A stretch of 64,000 bases of DNA from NCBI RefSeq assembly GCF_039954625.1, contig NZ_CP157199.1, forward strand, positions 2,914,001 to 2,978,000, read 5' to 3'. Source of the stretch: Pontimicrobium sp. SW4 (lineage in GTDB: Bacteria > Bacteroidota > Bacteroidia > Flavobacteriales > Flavobacteriaceae). Below, in pieces: positions 33,520 to 42,457 of this stretch. Within the stretch, counting starts at the first letter, position 1; each line of letters begins with the position of its first letter. The notes below the pieces were generated by a model. The model saw only the letters and a program-made list of their open reading frames with translations. It was not told the origin of the DNA and did not search any database. The translations under genes and the position numbers were made by a program.

Positions 33520-34526
33520 TGACAAACTCAAACAACATATTAACCGATTCATTTGGACGAGAACATACGTATTTACGTATTTCACTAACCGAATTATGCA
33601 ACTTGCGATGTACCTATTGCATGCCAGCTGAAGGGATTCAATTATCACCAAGGTCACACATCATGAATTTTGATGAGGTTTATTCAATTGCCAAAACATT
33701 TGTTGACCATGGTGTGACTAAAATAAGACTAACTGGTGGGGAGCCATTAGTAAGGCGTGATGTAGATGTTATTCTTAAAAAATTAGCATCACTCCCAGTA
33801 GAACTTTCTATGACTACCAATGCTGTAATTGTAGATCGTTATATAGACTTACTGAAGGAATGTAATATTATGAATCTTAACGTGAGTTTAGACTCTTTAG
33901 ATGCTGTAAAATTCAAGGAGATTACACGTAGGAACGACTTTGAAAAGGTCATAAAAAATATGCACTTATTAATACAAGAAGGCTTTAATGTAAAGTTAAA
34001 TGCTGTATTAATTAAAGACTTTAACGACAATGAAATTATAGATTTTATCAACCTCAGTAAAGATCTACCAATTTCAGTTCGTTTTATAGAATTTATGCCT
34101 TTTGATGGTAATAAATGGGACAAAGGGAAAATGGTGTCGTATGTAGAAGTCATGGAAAAAGTAAATTCATCTTTTGATGTTTCCAAAGTAATTCGTTTAC
34201 AAGATGCACCTAACGATACGTCTAAAAATTATAAAATCGAAGGCTACAAAGGGTCGTTTGCTATTATTAGTTCGGTAACCAATCCGTTTTGCGATTCTTG
34301 TAATCGTATTAGATTAACTGCTAACGGTCGTTTAAAAAATTGTTTGTTTTCGGCAGGAGAATCGGATTTATTAACACCACTTCGCGAAGGGAAAGACATT
34401 ACTCCAATGATTCAAAAAGCTGTGCACTCAAAACTTAAAATTCGTGGTGGTATGGATACTATGGAGAAACTAGAAGCACCTGATTTACACGGTAAAAACA
34501 GAAGTATGATTACTATTGGTGGTTAA
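33519..34526 (+). CDS. moaA: GTP 3',8-cyclase MoaA
   Basis: 335 residues. Radical SAM cluster motif CNLRCTYCMPAEG at about 28-40, the SAM-binding TGGEPLVRRDV, and the C-terminal second [4Fe-4S] cluster CDSCNRIRLTANGRLKNCLF. It ends in GKNRSMITIGG, the Gly-Gly tail that is essential in characterised MoaA proteins. With MoaC it converts GTP to cyclic pyranopterin monophosphate. It is the last gene of the cofactor operon; its stop overlaps that of the convergent MocA-like gene by 4 bp. Confidence 0.95.
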   Translation: MTNSNNILTDSFGREHTYLRISLTELCNLRCTYCMPAEGIQLSPRSHIMNFDEVYSIAKTFVDHGVTKIRLTGGEPLVRRDVDVILKKLASLPVELSMTTNAVIVDRYIDLLKECNIMNLNVSLDSLDAVKFKEITRRNDFEKVIKNMHLLIQEGFNVKLNAVLIKDFNDNEIIDFINLSKDLPISVRFIEFMPFDGNKWDKGKMVSYVEVMEKVNSSFDVSKVIRLQDAPNDTSKNYKIEGYKGSFAIISSVTNPFCDSCNRIRLTANGRLKNCLFSAGESDLLTPLREGKDITPMIQKAVHSKLKIRGGMDTMEKLEAPDLHGKNRSMITIGG

Positions 34527-35125
34527 AGCTTTTTGAGTCTTTTATAATCTTCATCAGTATCAACATCAAAGACATTGGTATCAATTTGTGTTGTTATTAC
34601 TGAGTTTGTATACTTTTCGAGTATTGATTTAGCACCTTTATCTCCATCAATACTAGACAGCTCAAGTAAATACGATTTATCAAATAACGCAGGTACCCCT
34701 AGTTTTCCATTTTGATATTTTGTTGCTATAATTTGGTTCTTATCAGTTTCAAATAAGTCTATCATTACTTTTAAATAAGTAGCTTCTATTAATGGTTGGT
34801 CTGCTAATGTTACAAGTACACTATCTACATCATAGTTTTTTTTAATGTGACGTATTCCAAACGCTATAGAATTTCCCAAGCCTTTTTCCCATTCTATATT
34901 GTGAATAATTTCTATTGGGTATGATGCAATTTTTGGTGCGATTTTATCTTCATTAGCTCCAAGAACAACTATGGCTTTAAAAGTGTTTAAGTGCAGTACT
35001 TTAGTTATAACATCTTCAATTAGTGTAGCTTCTTTCCATGGTAATAATTGCTTTGGAGCTCCCATTCTGGAAGAACTTCCTGCAGCCATTATTAAAGTAA
35101 TTATGTTTTTTGGTTTGCTCAGCAT
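34523..35125 (-). CDS. MocA-like molybdenum cofactor cytidylyltransferase
   Basis: 200 residues. Nucleotidyltransferase motif ITLIMAAGSSSRMGAPKQLLPW at 9-30, then IVVLGANEDKI, the family-typical NIEWEKGLGNSIAFGIRHI, and LVTLADQPLI for the metal site. MocA enzymes attach CMP to give molybdopterin cytosine dinucleotide, used by xanthine-oxidase-family enzymes, two subunits of which are encoded just upstream. Last gene of a leftward set with XdhC and the IorAB-like genes. Confidence 0.85.
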   Translation of the reverse strand: MLSKPKNIITLIMAAGSSSRMGAPKQLLPWKEATLIEDVITKVLHLNTFKAIVVLGANEDKIAPKIASYPIEIIHNIEWEKGLGNSIAFGIRHIKKNYDVDSVLVTLADQPLIEATYLKVMIDLFETDKNQIIATKYQNGKLGVPALFDKSYLLELSSIDGDKGAKSILEKYTNSVITTQIDTNVFDVDTDEDYKRLKKL

Positions 35126-35174
35126 ACTATACTTCTCGATACAAAATTACTTTGTAATTTTACGCAAAGTGACA

Positions 35175-36185
35175 TTAATTATGAATTCCTCCTACTTTTT
35201 CTTTTAGAGCCATAGGTGTTTGTGATCTAACTACAGATAGTATTTCCGAAAGTATTGAAATAGCTATTTCTTGCGGTGTTTCAGCGCCAATATTTAATCC
35301 TGCTGGTCCATGAATAAGCTCTAGAAATTGTTCATCTACATCTGGACAATATTCCAAAAACTGGGATAATAGTTTTTCCCTTCTATGTGAAGGCCCTAAC
35401 ATACCAATGTACACAGGTCTCGTGTCTTTAAGTTCTAAAAGATACTTTAAGTCGTTTGCAAAATTATGCGACATTAATACAATGGCTGTTTCGCTGTCAA
35501 TTGAGTTTAATTCCAAATCGTCTGGAGATACAGAATAAAACGCTGTAGCTCCCGGAAAATTTTTGATTGTTTTAGATTCCAATGGGCCAGAAACAACAGT
35601 AACTTCCCAACCGTTAAAACTTGCTAGCTGACATAATTTTACCGCATCGTGTTCTGTTCCAAAAATCATGAGTTTAAAACAAGGAGGCATCTTTTGAGTA
35701 AATTGTAAAGTAATGCTTTCGGACATACTTATATTTGAAAGTGAGTATACTTGTCCTTCAATTTCTACAGTAGTCCCAATCCCTTTTGTAAGACCTTCTT
35801 TTTTTAGATAATTAGACTGAATCACAAATTCTTGACGTGTTTCTAGACATTTCACAAATGCATCAAAAAAGGATTCTTTAGGCTTAAACTCTTCTAAAAG
35901 AATATATAGAATGCCTTCACAACCTAATCGATAACGTCCGTCATAGGTCATCATTTTTGACTGTCCATCTAGAAAAATCGACTGTGATTGTCGTAATATA
36001 TCTTTCTCAACACATCCTCCACTAACAGCTCCTATCATCTCATTGTTTTTAATAATAAGCATGCGAACTCCAGGTTTTCTATAGGATGAGCCATCAAGTG
36101 CTACGACAGATACCAAGACTGTTTTTAACCTATCTTTTTTTGCTTTAAGATGGGCTTCTACTATATCCTTAAATTCGTGAGTCAT
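35175..36185 (-). CDS. XdhC/CoxI-family maturation factor
   Basis: 336 residues. The N-terminal XdhC_CoxI domain has SVVALDGSSYRKPGVRMLI and AVSGGCVEKDILRQ; the C-terminal Rossmann-like domain has LMIFGTEHDAVKLCQLASFNGWEVTVV, VLMSHNFANDLKYLLEL and YIGMLGPSHRREKLL. XdhC proteins bind the molybdenum cofactor and protect or sulfurate it before insertion into xanthine-oxidase-type enzymes. It sits 3 bp after the large subunit gene and 49 bp before the MocA-like gene, giving a complete maturation set. Confidence 0.92.
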   Translation of the reverse strand: MTHEFKDIVEAHLKAKKDRLKTVLVSVVALDGSSYRKPGVRMLIIKNNEMIGAVSGGCVEKDILRQSQSIFLDGQSKMMTYDGRYRLGCEGILYILLEEFKPKESFFDAFVKCLETRQEFVIQSNYLKKEGLTKGIGTTVEIEGQVYSLSNISMSESITLQFTQKMPPCFKLMIFGTEHDAVKLCQLASFNGWEVTVVSGPLESKTIKNFPGATAFYSVSPDDLELNSIDSETAIVLMSHNFANDLKYLLELKDTRPVYIGMLGPSHRREKLLSQFLEYCPDVDEQFLELIHGPAGLNIGAETPQEIAISILSEILSVVRSQTPMALKEKVGGIHN

Positions 36186-36188
36186 AAA

Positions 36189-38339
36189 TTATCCAACAAC
36201 AGGTTCTACATCCATATTATTCATATATGGCATTTTTGTTAAACGTTTTCCTGTAGCTTTATAAATAGCATTGGCAACTGCACCTCCAACTGGTGGCAAC
36301 GTTGGTTCTCCTAATCCTGTTGGTGCGATATCGTTCTCAATAAAATGCACATCAACCTGAGGTGTTTGTAGCATTCTAATTAATTGATACGAATCATAAT
36401 TATTTGATTGTGGAACACCATCATTAAAAGTGAGTTCGCCATACATTGAATGTCCTATACCATCTATGACACCACCAACCACTTGGTTTTTAGCTCCTAA
36501 AGGATTTACCACAATACCACAATCTACAACAACTGTAACTTTCTTAACTACAGGAACACCATTGTCCATAATAATATCGGCTACTTCAGCTACATGTGTG
36601 TTATGACAATAATACACAGCAAAGCCTTGATGTACGTCCTTTTCTTTCCCATAATTAGATTCTTTTACGACTTTTTGAATCACGCCTTGTAATCGTTCTG
36701 GGCTATACTGAATGCGCTCGTCTGTTGTTCCTTTAACGTTCTCTAACAAATCCATATGTAATTTAATACGGTCAACTCCCATGGCTTCAGCTATTTCATC
36801 AAAAAAGCTCTGCTCGCAACTTGCTAGAACATTAGTGTAAGGCGCTCTCCACGCACCTGTAGTAATATTACTTTGATAGTTTGCAGTATCTACTTGATAG
36901 TTTTCAATAGCTCCAGCTGGAAAAAAGTTAGGAATTAGCCCATACATATTTCCATTAATGGCTGCCTCTTTTAAATGATAACCTGTAAGATTCCCATCTT
37001 TAATGGATGCTGCAATTCTGTATTTAATAGCTGGTCGATAAATTCCAGCAGCCATATCATCTTCTCTAGAGAACACAACTTTAACAGGTTTCTTTGCTAA
37101 GTGAGAAACCTCAGCGGCTTCCAACGCAAAATCACCATACAATCGCCTTCCAAAGCCACCTCCCATTCTGGTCATCTCCAATGTCACTTCGCTTTCGTCT
37201 CTTCCTAACATTCTTGCTACTCTTCCGGCTGTTCCAGCAGGTGTTTGAATTGGACCAACCAATTCAATTTTATCAGTAGTGACATTTGCGAAAAAGTTCA
37301 TAGGCTCCATACAGTTATGAGGCACAAATGGTGTTTCATATGTGCGTTCTAAAACTTGATCTGCTTCTGCAAAAGCTTTTTTTACGTCACCATCTTTACG
37401 TCTTGTATCAAATTTGTCGCCATTAAGTAATCCTAATAGTGTTTCATCATGAAATGCAGTGCTTTCAGCTTTGGAATCCTGAGTCCAAGTGGCTTTTAAA
37501 GCTTTCTTCCCTTTCATTGCTGCCCAAGTAGAATTAGCTAATACAGCTACTTTATCGCCGAACTTTATGACGTCATTTACGCCATTTACAGCTCTTGCAT
37601 TAGCATCATCAAATGATTCCAGTTTTTGTCCAAAAGCTGGTGGTCTAAGCACAGAGGCGTATTGCATGCCTTCTTGTTTATAGTCCAGGCCAAACAATGG
37701 TTTTCCTGTAACAATTTCATCTATATCTACATTGCTAACATCTTGTCCTATAATATGAAAATCTTTAGGATCTTTTAAAGTTACATCTTCAGGGACTTCT
37801 AATGATGCAGCTTCTTTAACAACTTCGCCATACCCTAATTTATCGCCATTAGCATTTGTGATAACACCTTTATTTGTTTTACATTCCGATGCTGAAACAC
37901 TCCATTTTGCAGCAGCTGCATTCACTAACATTTGTCTTGCTGTTGCTCCAGTTTGACGCAATGGAGTCCACCCTTGTCTTAACGATTGGCTCCCTCCTGC
38001 TACTTGTCGTGTATAATTTTTTGTATCTAACTTACCCTGTACTACGTGTACATCTTCCCAAGCCACATCAAGCTCTTCAGCAATAAGCATTGGCATTGAT
38101 GTTTTTACACCTTGACCAATTTCTGGGTTAGGTGCAAAAATAGTCACCTTACCTTCATTAGATATTTTAATAAAGGCATTAAAATCATTATAGTCTAAAA
38201 GGCTTAAATCTACTGGAGGTTTTACATCCTCTTTACAAGCTGTAAACAAATTAAATCCTACAAGCATACCTCCACTCGCAAGAGCTGAAGTTTGTAAGAA
38301 CGATCGTCTACTAAAACTAATTTTATTTGAAGTTTTCAT
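36189..38339 (-). CDS. Xanthine-oxidase-family molybdopterin subunit (IorB-like), Tat-exported
   Basis: 716 residues. Tat signal SRRSFLQTSALASGGMLVG, possibly with a lipobox (FNLFTAC). Two aldehyde-oxidase/xanthine-dehydrogenase cofactor regions follow, with PEIGQGVKTSMPMLIAEELD, MGGGFGRRLYGDFALEA, TGAWRAPYTNVLA and the C-terminal GLGEPTLPPVGGAVANAI that carries the catalytic Glu. The subunit layout without an FAD gene matches isoquinoline 1-oxidoreductase-like enzymes, which hydroxylate N-heterocycles or oxidise aldehydes in the periplasm. The substrate is unknown. It follows the [2Fe-2S] subunit by 19 bp. Confidence 0.92.
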   Translation of the reverse strand: MKTSNKISFSRRSFLQTSALASGGMLVGFNLFTACKEDVKPPVDLSLLDYNDFNAFIKISNEGKVTIFAPNPEIGQGVKTSMPMLIAEELDVAWEDVHVVQGKLDTKNYTRQVAGGSQSLRQGWTPLRQTGATARQMLVNAAAAKWSVSASECKTNKGVITNANGDKLGYGEVVKEAASLEVPEDVTLKDPKDFHIIGQDVSNVDIDEIVTGKPLFGLDYKQEGMQYASVLRPPAFGQKLESFDDANARAVNGVNDVIKFGDKVAVLANSTWAAMKGKKALKATWTQDSKAESTAFHDETLLGLLNGDKFDTRRKDGDVKKAFAEADQVLERTYETPFVPHNCMEPMNFFANVTTDKIELVGPIQTPAGTAGRVARMLGRDESEVTLEMTRMGGGFGRRLYGDFALEAAEVSHLAKKPVKVVFSREDDMAAGIYRPAIKYRIAASIKDGNLTGYHLKEAAINGNMYGLIPNFFPAGAIENYQVDTANYQSNITTGAWRAPYTNVLASCEQSFFDEIAEAMGVDRIKLHMDLLENVKGTTDERIQYSPERLQGVIQKVVKESNYGKEKDVHQGFAVYYCHNTHVAEVADIIMDNGVPVVKKVTVVVDCGIVVNPLGAKNQVVGGVIDGIGHSMYGELTFNDGVPQSNNYDSYQLIRMLQTPQVDVHFIENDIAPTGLGEPTLPPVGGAVANAIYKATGKRLTKMPYMNNMDVEPVVG

Positions 38340-38358
38340 AATGTCTGTTCTTTTAGGA

Positions 38359-38820
38359 TTAATTCATTTTTTTTGCTGCTACTTCAATCGCTTTCTCAAT
38401 ACTATTATATGAGGCACATCTACAAATATTTCCATGCATAGCACTTCTAATCTCTTCTCTACTAGGGCTGGAATTATTTTCTAAGAACGCAGAAGCAGTC
38501 ATAATTTGACCTGACTGACAATAACCACATTGTGGCACATCTATTTCTTTCCAAGCTTCTTGAACTGGGTGATCTCCATTTTCAGAGAGACCTTCAATGG
38601 TTGTGATTTCCATTCCTTGAGCATTAGCTACTGTGGTTGAACAACTACGTGTTGCATTCCCATTTACATGAACTGTGCATGCGCCACATTGCGCGATTCC
38701 ACAGCCATATTTGGTTCCGACAAGATCTAGATTATCTCGTAACACCCATAATAATGGCGTATCAGCATCAGCTTCAACTGAGTGAGATGCTCCGTTAATT
38801 TTTAATTGAAACGTTGGCAT
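38359..38820 (-). CDS. [2Fe-2S] subunit of the xanthine-oxidase-family enzyme (IorA-like)
   Basis: 153 residues. The N-terminal plant-type [2Fe-2S] cluster is C-x4-C-x2-C (GTKYGCGIAQCGACTVHV) with a fourth Cys in ATRSCSTT. The C-terminal helical cluster has CGYCQSGQIMTA and GNICRCASY. It transfers electrons from the molybdenum site in the IorB-like subunit to an external acceptor, which is not encoded here. It has no signal of its own, so co-export with the Tat-bearing large subunit is expected. First gene of the leftward operon. Confidence 0.95.
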   Translation of the reverse strand: MPTFQLKINGASHSVEADADTPLLWVLRDNLDLVGTKYGCGIAQCGACTVHVNGNATRSCSTTVANAQGMEITTIEGLSENGDHPVQEAWKEIDVPQCGYCQSGQIMTASAFLENNSSPSREEIRSAMHGNICRCASYNSIEKAIEVAAKKMN

Positions 38821-39018
38821 ATTTTTGATTTTAATTAGTGTTTACCCTTTCTTGAAGACAAAGGCGATTAAAGTTACTAAAAAATTAGCAAGCAATATTT
38901 CCTTTTAACAAAGAATTAAAAAAGTAGATGATTTCATTTGATGCAAATTACTTTTTGAAACATAATTAATTATATTGTAATGTTTTTGACATTTATACAC
39001 CAATTAACACACAGGCTC

Positions 39019-42000
39019 ATGAAGTACTATCCTTTTTCCAAACCCCTTTTCACTATTCTAATGTTATTATCATTTATGCTTTCTGCTCAAGAAACAAATG
39101 ACAAGAAAGCTGATTCAACAAAAAAAGCAACAAAAGAATTGCCTCTTGAACCTGAAAGAAAAATCTCTTTTAAAACAACCCAAGGAACTTGGCTATCGTT
39201 AGATGTTCATCCTGATGGAAAAACCATCATTTTTGATATGATGGGAGATTTATACACCCTTCCTATTACAGGAGGAAAGGCTACTCGAATAACAAGTGGA
39301 ATGCCTTATGATGTACATCCTAGATATAGTCCAGATGGAAAGTCGATAGTATACATTTCTGACAAAAGTGGGTCGGATAATATCTGGATAATGGATTTAG
39401 AATCTAAAGAAGAAAAGCAAGTAACTAAAGATAAAAATCAGCATCATTTTTCAGCTGAATGGAGTCCAGATGGCGATTATATTGTTGGTACAAAAGGACG
39501 AAGAAACGTCAAACCTTATCTCTATCATAAAGATGGAGGTTCTGGTGCGCAATTAATTAAAACGCCAGCGAACTTAAAAACCATAGATCCTGCTTTTAGC
39601 CATGATGGAACACATATTTATTTTTCTAGAAGAACTAATGCTTGGAATTATAACGCTTCACTTCCACAGTACCAAGTTATGACATTTGATAGAGAGGATG
39701 GAGACACAGAAATTATTACTACCAGATATGGTTCAGCTTTTACACCTACTCTTTCTAACGATGGGAAATGGTTAGTTTATGGTAGTCGTTTTGAAGATAA
39801 AACTGGATTGGTTTTACGAAATTTATCAAATGGCGAAGAACGTTGGTTAGCTTATCCTGTACAAAGAGACGAGCAAGAATCTATTGCTGCACTTGGTGTG
39901 CTTCCTGCAATGTCGTTTACTCCTGATAATCAAAATTTAATAGCATCGTATGGTGGAAAAATCTATTCAATTTCAATTAATTCTAATAAGGCAACCGAAA
40001 TTCCTTTTGAGGTTGATGTTAAGTTGGATTTAGGTCCAATGGTGTCCTTTAAATATCCAATAAGTGATAATCCTGAAGCTTTTGTGACTCAAATTCGTGA
40101 CGCTGTTCCGTCTCCAGATGGTAGCAAGTTAGCATTCACAGCTTTAAACAGATTGTATGTAATGGATTTTCCTAATGGAACACCAAAACGACTTACAAAA
40201 AATGAACTTACTGAAGCCCAACCATCATGGTCTCCAGATGGTACTCAAGTGGTATTCACAACCTGGAAGCAAGGAGGTGGGCATTTATATAAAGCTAATG
40301 TTTCTGGGAGAGCTAATATTGTACAACTTACAAATCAGGGTGGCATTTACAGTAATCCGTCGTGGTCTTACAATTCTAACCGCATTGCTTTTATGAAAGG
40401 TAGTGCACAAACGTATGACGATGCCATTACACCAACATCTGGTAGAGCAACCGAAGAAATTGCATGGGTGTCTAGCAATGGCGGAAATATCACAGTCATT
40501 GATAAATCTAAGGGACGAGGAATTCCTCATTTTACCAAAATAAATGATCGTATATATTTAAATCATGGTTCTAAAGGACTTATATCCATTCGTTGGGATG
40601 GTACTGATGAAAAAAGTCATTTAAAATTAACTGGTATCACGACCTATGGTTCGTCAGATGTGTTTGGAGGAGAACATAGTGTGCTTCCAACTGCCGAAGA
40701 TGGTTGGATGGAAAATCAAAGAGCTTCACGTCCAACTGAAATTAGAATTTCTCCAAACGGAGCCCACGCATTGGCAAAAATTAATAATGATATTTACACA
40801 GTTATCATTCCTAAAATTGGTGCGACTCCAGAAATTTCTCTCGCAAAAGCGGAAGGGGCTGCCTTTCCAGCAAATAAACTAACCGTTATGGGTGGCGAAT
40901 TTCCTGCTTGGGGTTCAAAAGGAGATAATGTGCATTGGTCTTTAGGGGCAAGTCATTTTGTGTATAATCTTACCGAAGGAAAAGCTTTCTCAGATAGTTT
41001 AGCTCTTGCAAAAAAGAAAGAAAAAGAGTTAAAGGAAACTGAAAAGAAAACTGATAGCACGGAAAAAAAAGACGATAAGAAAAAAGAAACACCTAAATTC
41101 AAGGCAAAGGAATATAAGATTAAGGTAAGCTTTACTAAACATATCCCTGAAGGAACTATTCTTTTAAAAGGTGGTCGTATTGTTACTATGAAAGGACAAG
41201 AAGTGATTGAAAATGGTGATGTGCTTATTGAAAACAACCGTATTAAAAAAGTTGGAGCTTCTGGAAGTTTTGAAGTTCCAAGAGGTACTAAGACTATTGA
41301 TGTTTCAGGAAAAACCTTAACTCCTGGATTTGTTGATACCCATGCACATATGTGGCCAAATTGGGGTATTCATAAAAGTCAAGCTTGGGTGTATGCTGCA
41401 AACTTAGCTTATGGTGTTACCACTACAAGAGACCCTCAAACCGCGACTACAGATGTATTAACCTATTCTGATATGGTTGATGCTGGCACAATGCCTGGGC
41501 CAAGAGTATATAGCACAGGGCCAGGAGTTGGTTTTTGGGGCTATAAAATTGAAAGCTTAGACCATGCGAAAGAAGTGCTTAAACAATATAGTGAGTACTA
41601 TAATACGAAGAGCATAAAGATGTATTTGGTTGGAAACAGACAACAACGTCAATGGGTAATTATGGCTGCTAAAGAATTAAAACTGATGCCAACTACCGAA
41701 GGCGGATTAGACTTCAAACACAATATGAAAAATATCATGGATGGTTATCCTGGACATGAGCATTCTTTCCCAATTTACCCATTATACAAAGATGTTATTC
41801 AGACTACAGCAGAGTCAAAAATGGCTGTGACACCAACTTTATTGGTGTCTTATGGTGGACCTTGGGCAGAAAACTATTTTTACTCAAGAGAGAATCCTTA
41901 TCACGATAAAAAATTACAATATTTCACTCCTTACGAAGAGTTAGCTGGAAAATCTAGGCGACGTCCAGGGTGGTTTATGGATGAAGAGCATGTATTCAAG

Positions 42001-42411
42001 AAACATGCTGAGTTTATGAAAGATTTAGTAGAAGCTGGTGGAATTGGTGGTGTTGGAAGTCACGGACAATTACAAGGACTTGGTTTTCATTGGGAATTAT
42101 GGTCTGTGGCAAGTGGTGGCATGAAAAATTACGATGCTTTAAGAACTGCAACCATACTTGGTGCAGAGGCTATTGGATTGGATACTGATTTAGGAAGTAT
42201 AGAATCTGGCAAAATTGCAGATATTATAATTATGGATAAAAATCCATTAGAGAATTTACGTAATACCAATACCATAACCCATGTTATAAAAAATGGTGTT
42301 GTATATGATGCCAATACATTAGATGAAGTTGCTCCTAAAGCAAAGAAAGCAGGCGTATTTCATTGGCAAACAAAAAAACCTAGCGGTAGTTTACCAGGCA
42401 TAAAAAACTAG
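39019..42411 (+). CDS. Exported amidohydrolase with N-terminal TolB-like beta-propeller
   Basis: 1130 residues from ATG 39019, which gives a clean signal peptide (MKYYPFSKPLFTILMLLSFMLSA). An ATG at 38980 adds 13 residues and is less likely. Residues about 45-640 contain PD40/WD40-like propeller blades with WSPDG-type motifs. A Lys/Glu-rich linker (about 660-700) follows. From about 715 to the end is an amidohydrolase barrel: metal motif GFVDTHAHMW near 775, later HEHSFPIYP, GVGSHGQLQGLG, and the closing GSIESGKIADIIIMDKNP. Such propeller-amidohydrolase proteins are common in marine Bacteroidota and thought to act on peptides or related amides; the substrate is unknown. Confidence 0.9.
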   Translation: MKYYPFSKPLFTILMLLSFMLSAQETNDKKADSTKKATKELPLEPERKISFKTTQGTWLSLDVHPDGKTIIFDMMGDLYTLPITGGKATRITSGMPYDVHPRYSPDGKSIVYISDKSGSDNIWIMDLESKEEKQVTKDKNQHHFSAEWSPDGDYIVGTKGRRNVKPYLYHKDGGSGAQLIKTPANLKTIDPAFSHDGTHIYFSRRTNAWNYNASLPQYQVMTFDREDGDTEIITTRYGSAFTPTLSNDGKWLVYGSRFEDKTGLVLRNLSNGEERWLAYPVQRDEQESIAALGVLPAMSFTPDNQNLIASYGGKIYSISINSNKATEIPFEVDVKLDLGPMVSFKYPISDNPEAFVTQIRDAVPSPDGSKLAFTALNRLYVMDFPNGTPKRLTKNELTEAQPSWSPDGTQVVFTTWKQGGGHLYKANVSGRANIVQLTNQGGIYSNPSWSYNSNRIAFMKGSAQTYDDAITPTSGRATEEIAWVSSNGGNITVIDKSKGRGIPHFTKINDRIYLNHGSKGLISIRWDGTDEKSHLKLTGITTYGSSDVFGGEHSVLPTAEDGWMENQRASRPTEIRISPNGAHALAKINNDIYTVIIPKIGATPEISLAKAEGAAFPANKLTVMGGEFPAWGSKGDNVHWSLGASHFVYNLTEGKAFSDSLALAKKKEKELKETEKKTDSTEKKDDKKKETPKFKAKEYKIKVSFTKHIPEGTILLKGGRIVTMKGQEVIENGDVLIENNRIKKVGASGSFEVPRGTKTIDVSGKTLTPGFVDTHAHMWPNWGIHKSQAWVYAANLAYGVTTTRDPQTATTDVLTYSDMVDAGTMPGPRVYSTGPGVGFWGYKIESLDHAKEVLKQYSEYYNTKSIKMYLVGNRQQRQWVIMAAKELKLMPTTEGGLDFKHNMKNIMDGYPGHEHSFPIYPLYKDVIQTTAESKMAVTPTLLVSYGGPWAENYFYSRENPYHDKKLQYFTPYEELAGKSRRRPGWFMDEEHVFKKHAEFMKDLVEAGGIGGVGSHGQLQGLGFHWELWSVASGGMKNYDALRTATILGAEAIGLDTDLGSIESGKIADIIIMDKNPLENLRNTNTITHVIKNGVVYDANTLDEVAPKAKKAGVFHWQTKKPSGSLPGIKN

Positions 42412-42425
42412 AAAAATAAAGTATC

Positions 42426-42455
42426 AAAAAAGCCCAACTTAAAGTTGGGCTTTTT
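42426..42455. terminator. Bidirectional terminator
   Basis: AGCCCAAC pairs with GTTGGGCT around a short loop, with A- and T-runs on the two flanks. It separates the amidohydrolase gene from the convergent oxidoreductase gene. Confidence 0.9.
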
Positions 42456-42457
42456 AA

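Noticed and set aside
40953..41237. 94-residue open frame antisense to the amidohydrolase linker
   Set aside because: It is the mirror of a Lys/Glu-rich, low-complexity stretch and consists of Ser/Phe runs; no start context or family.
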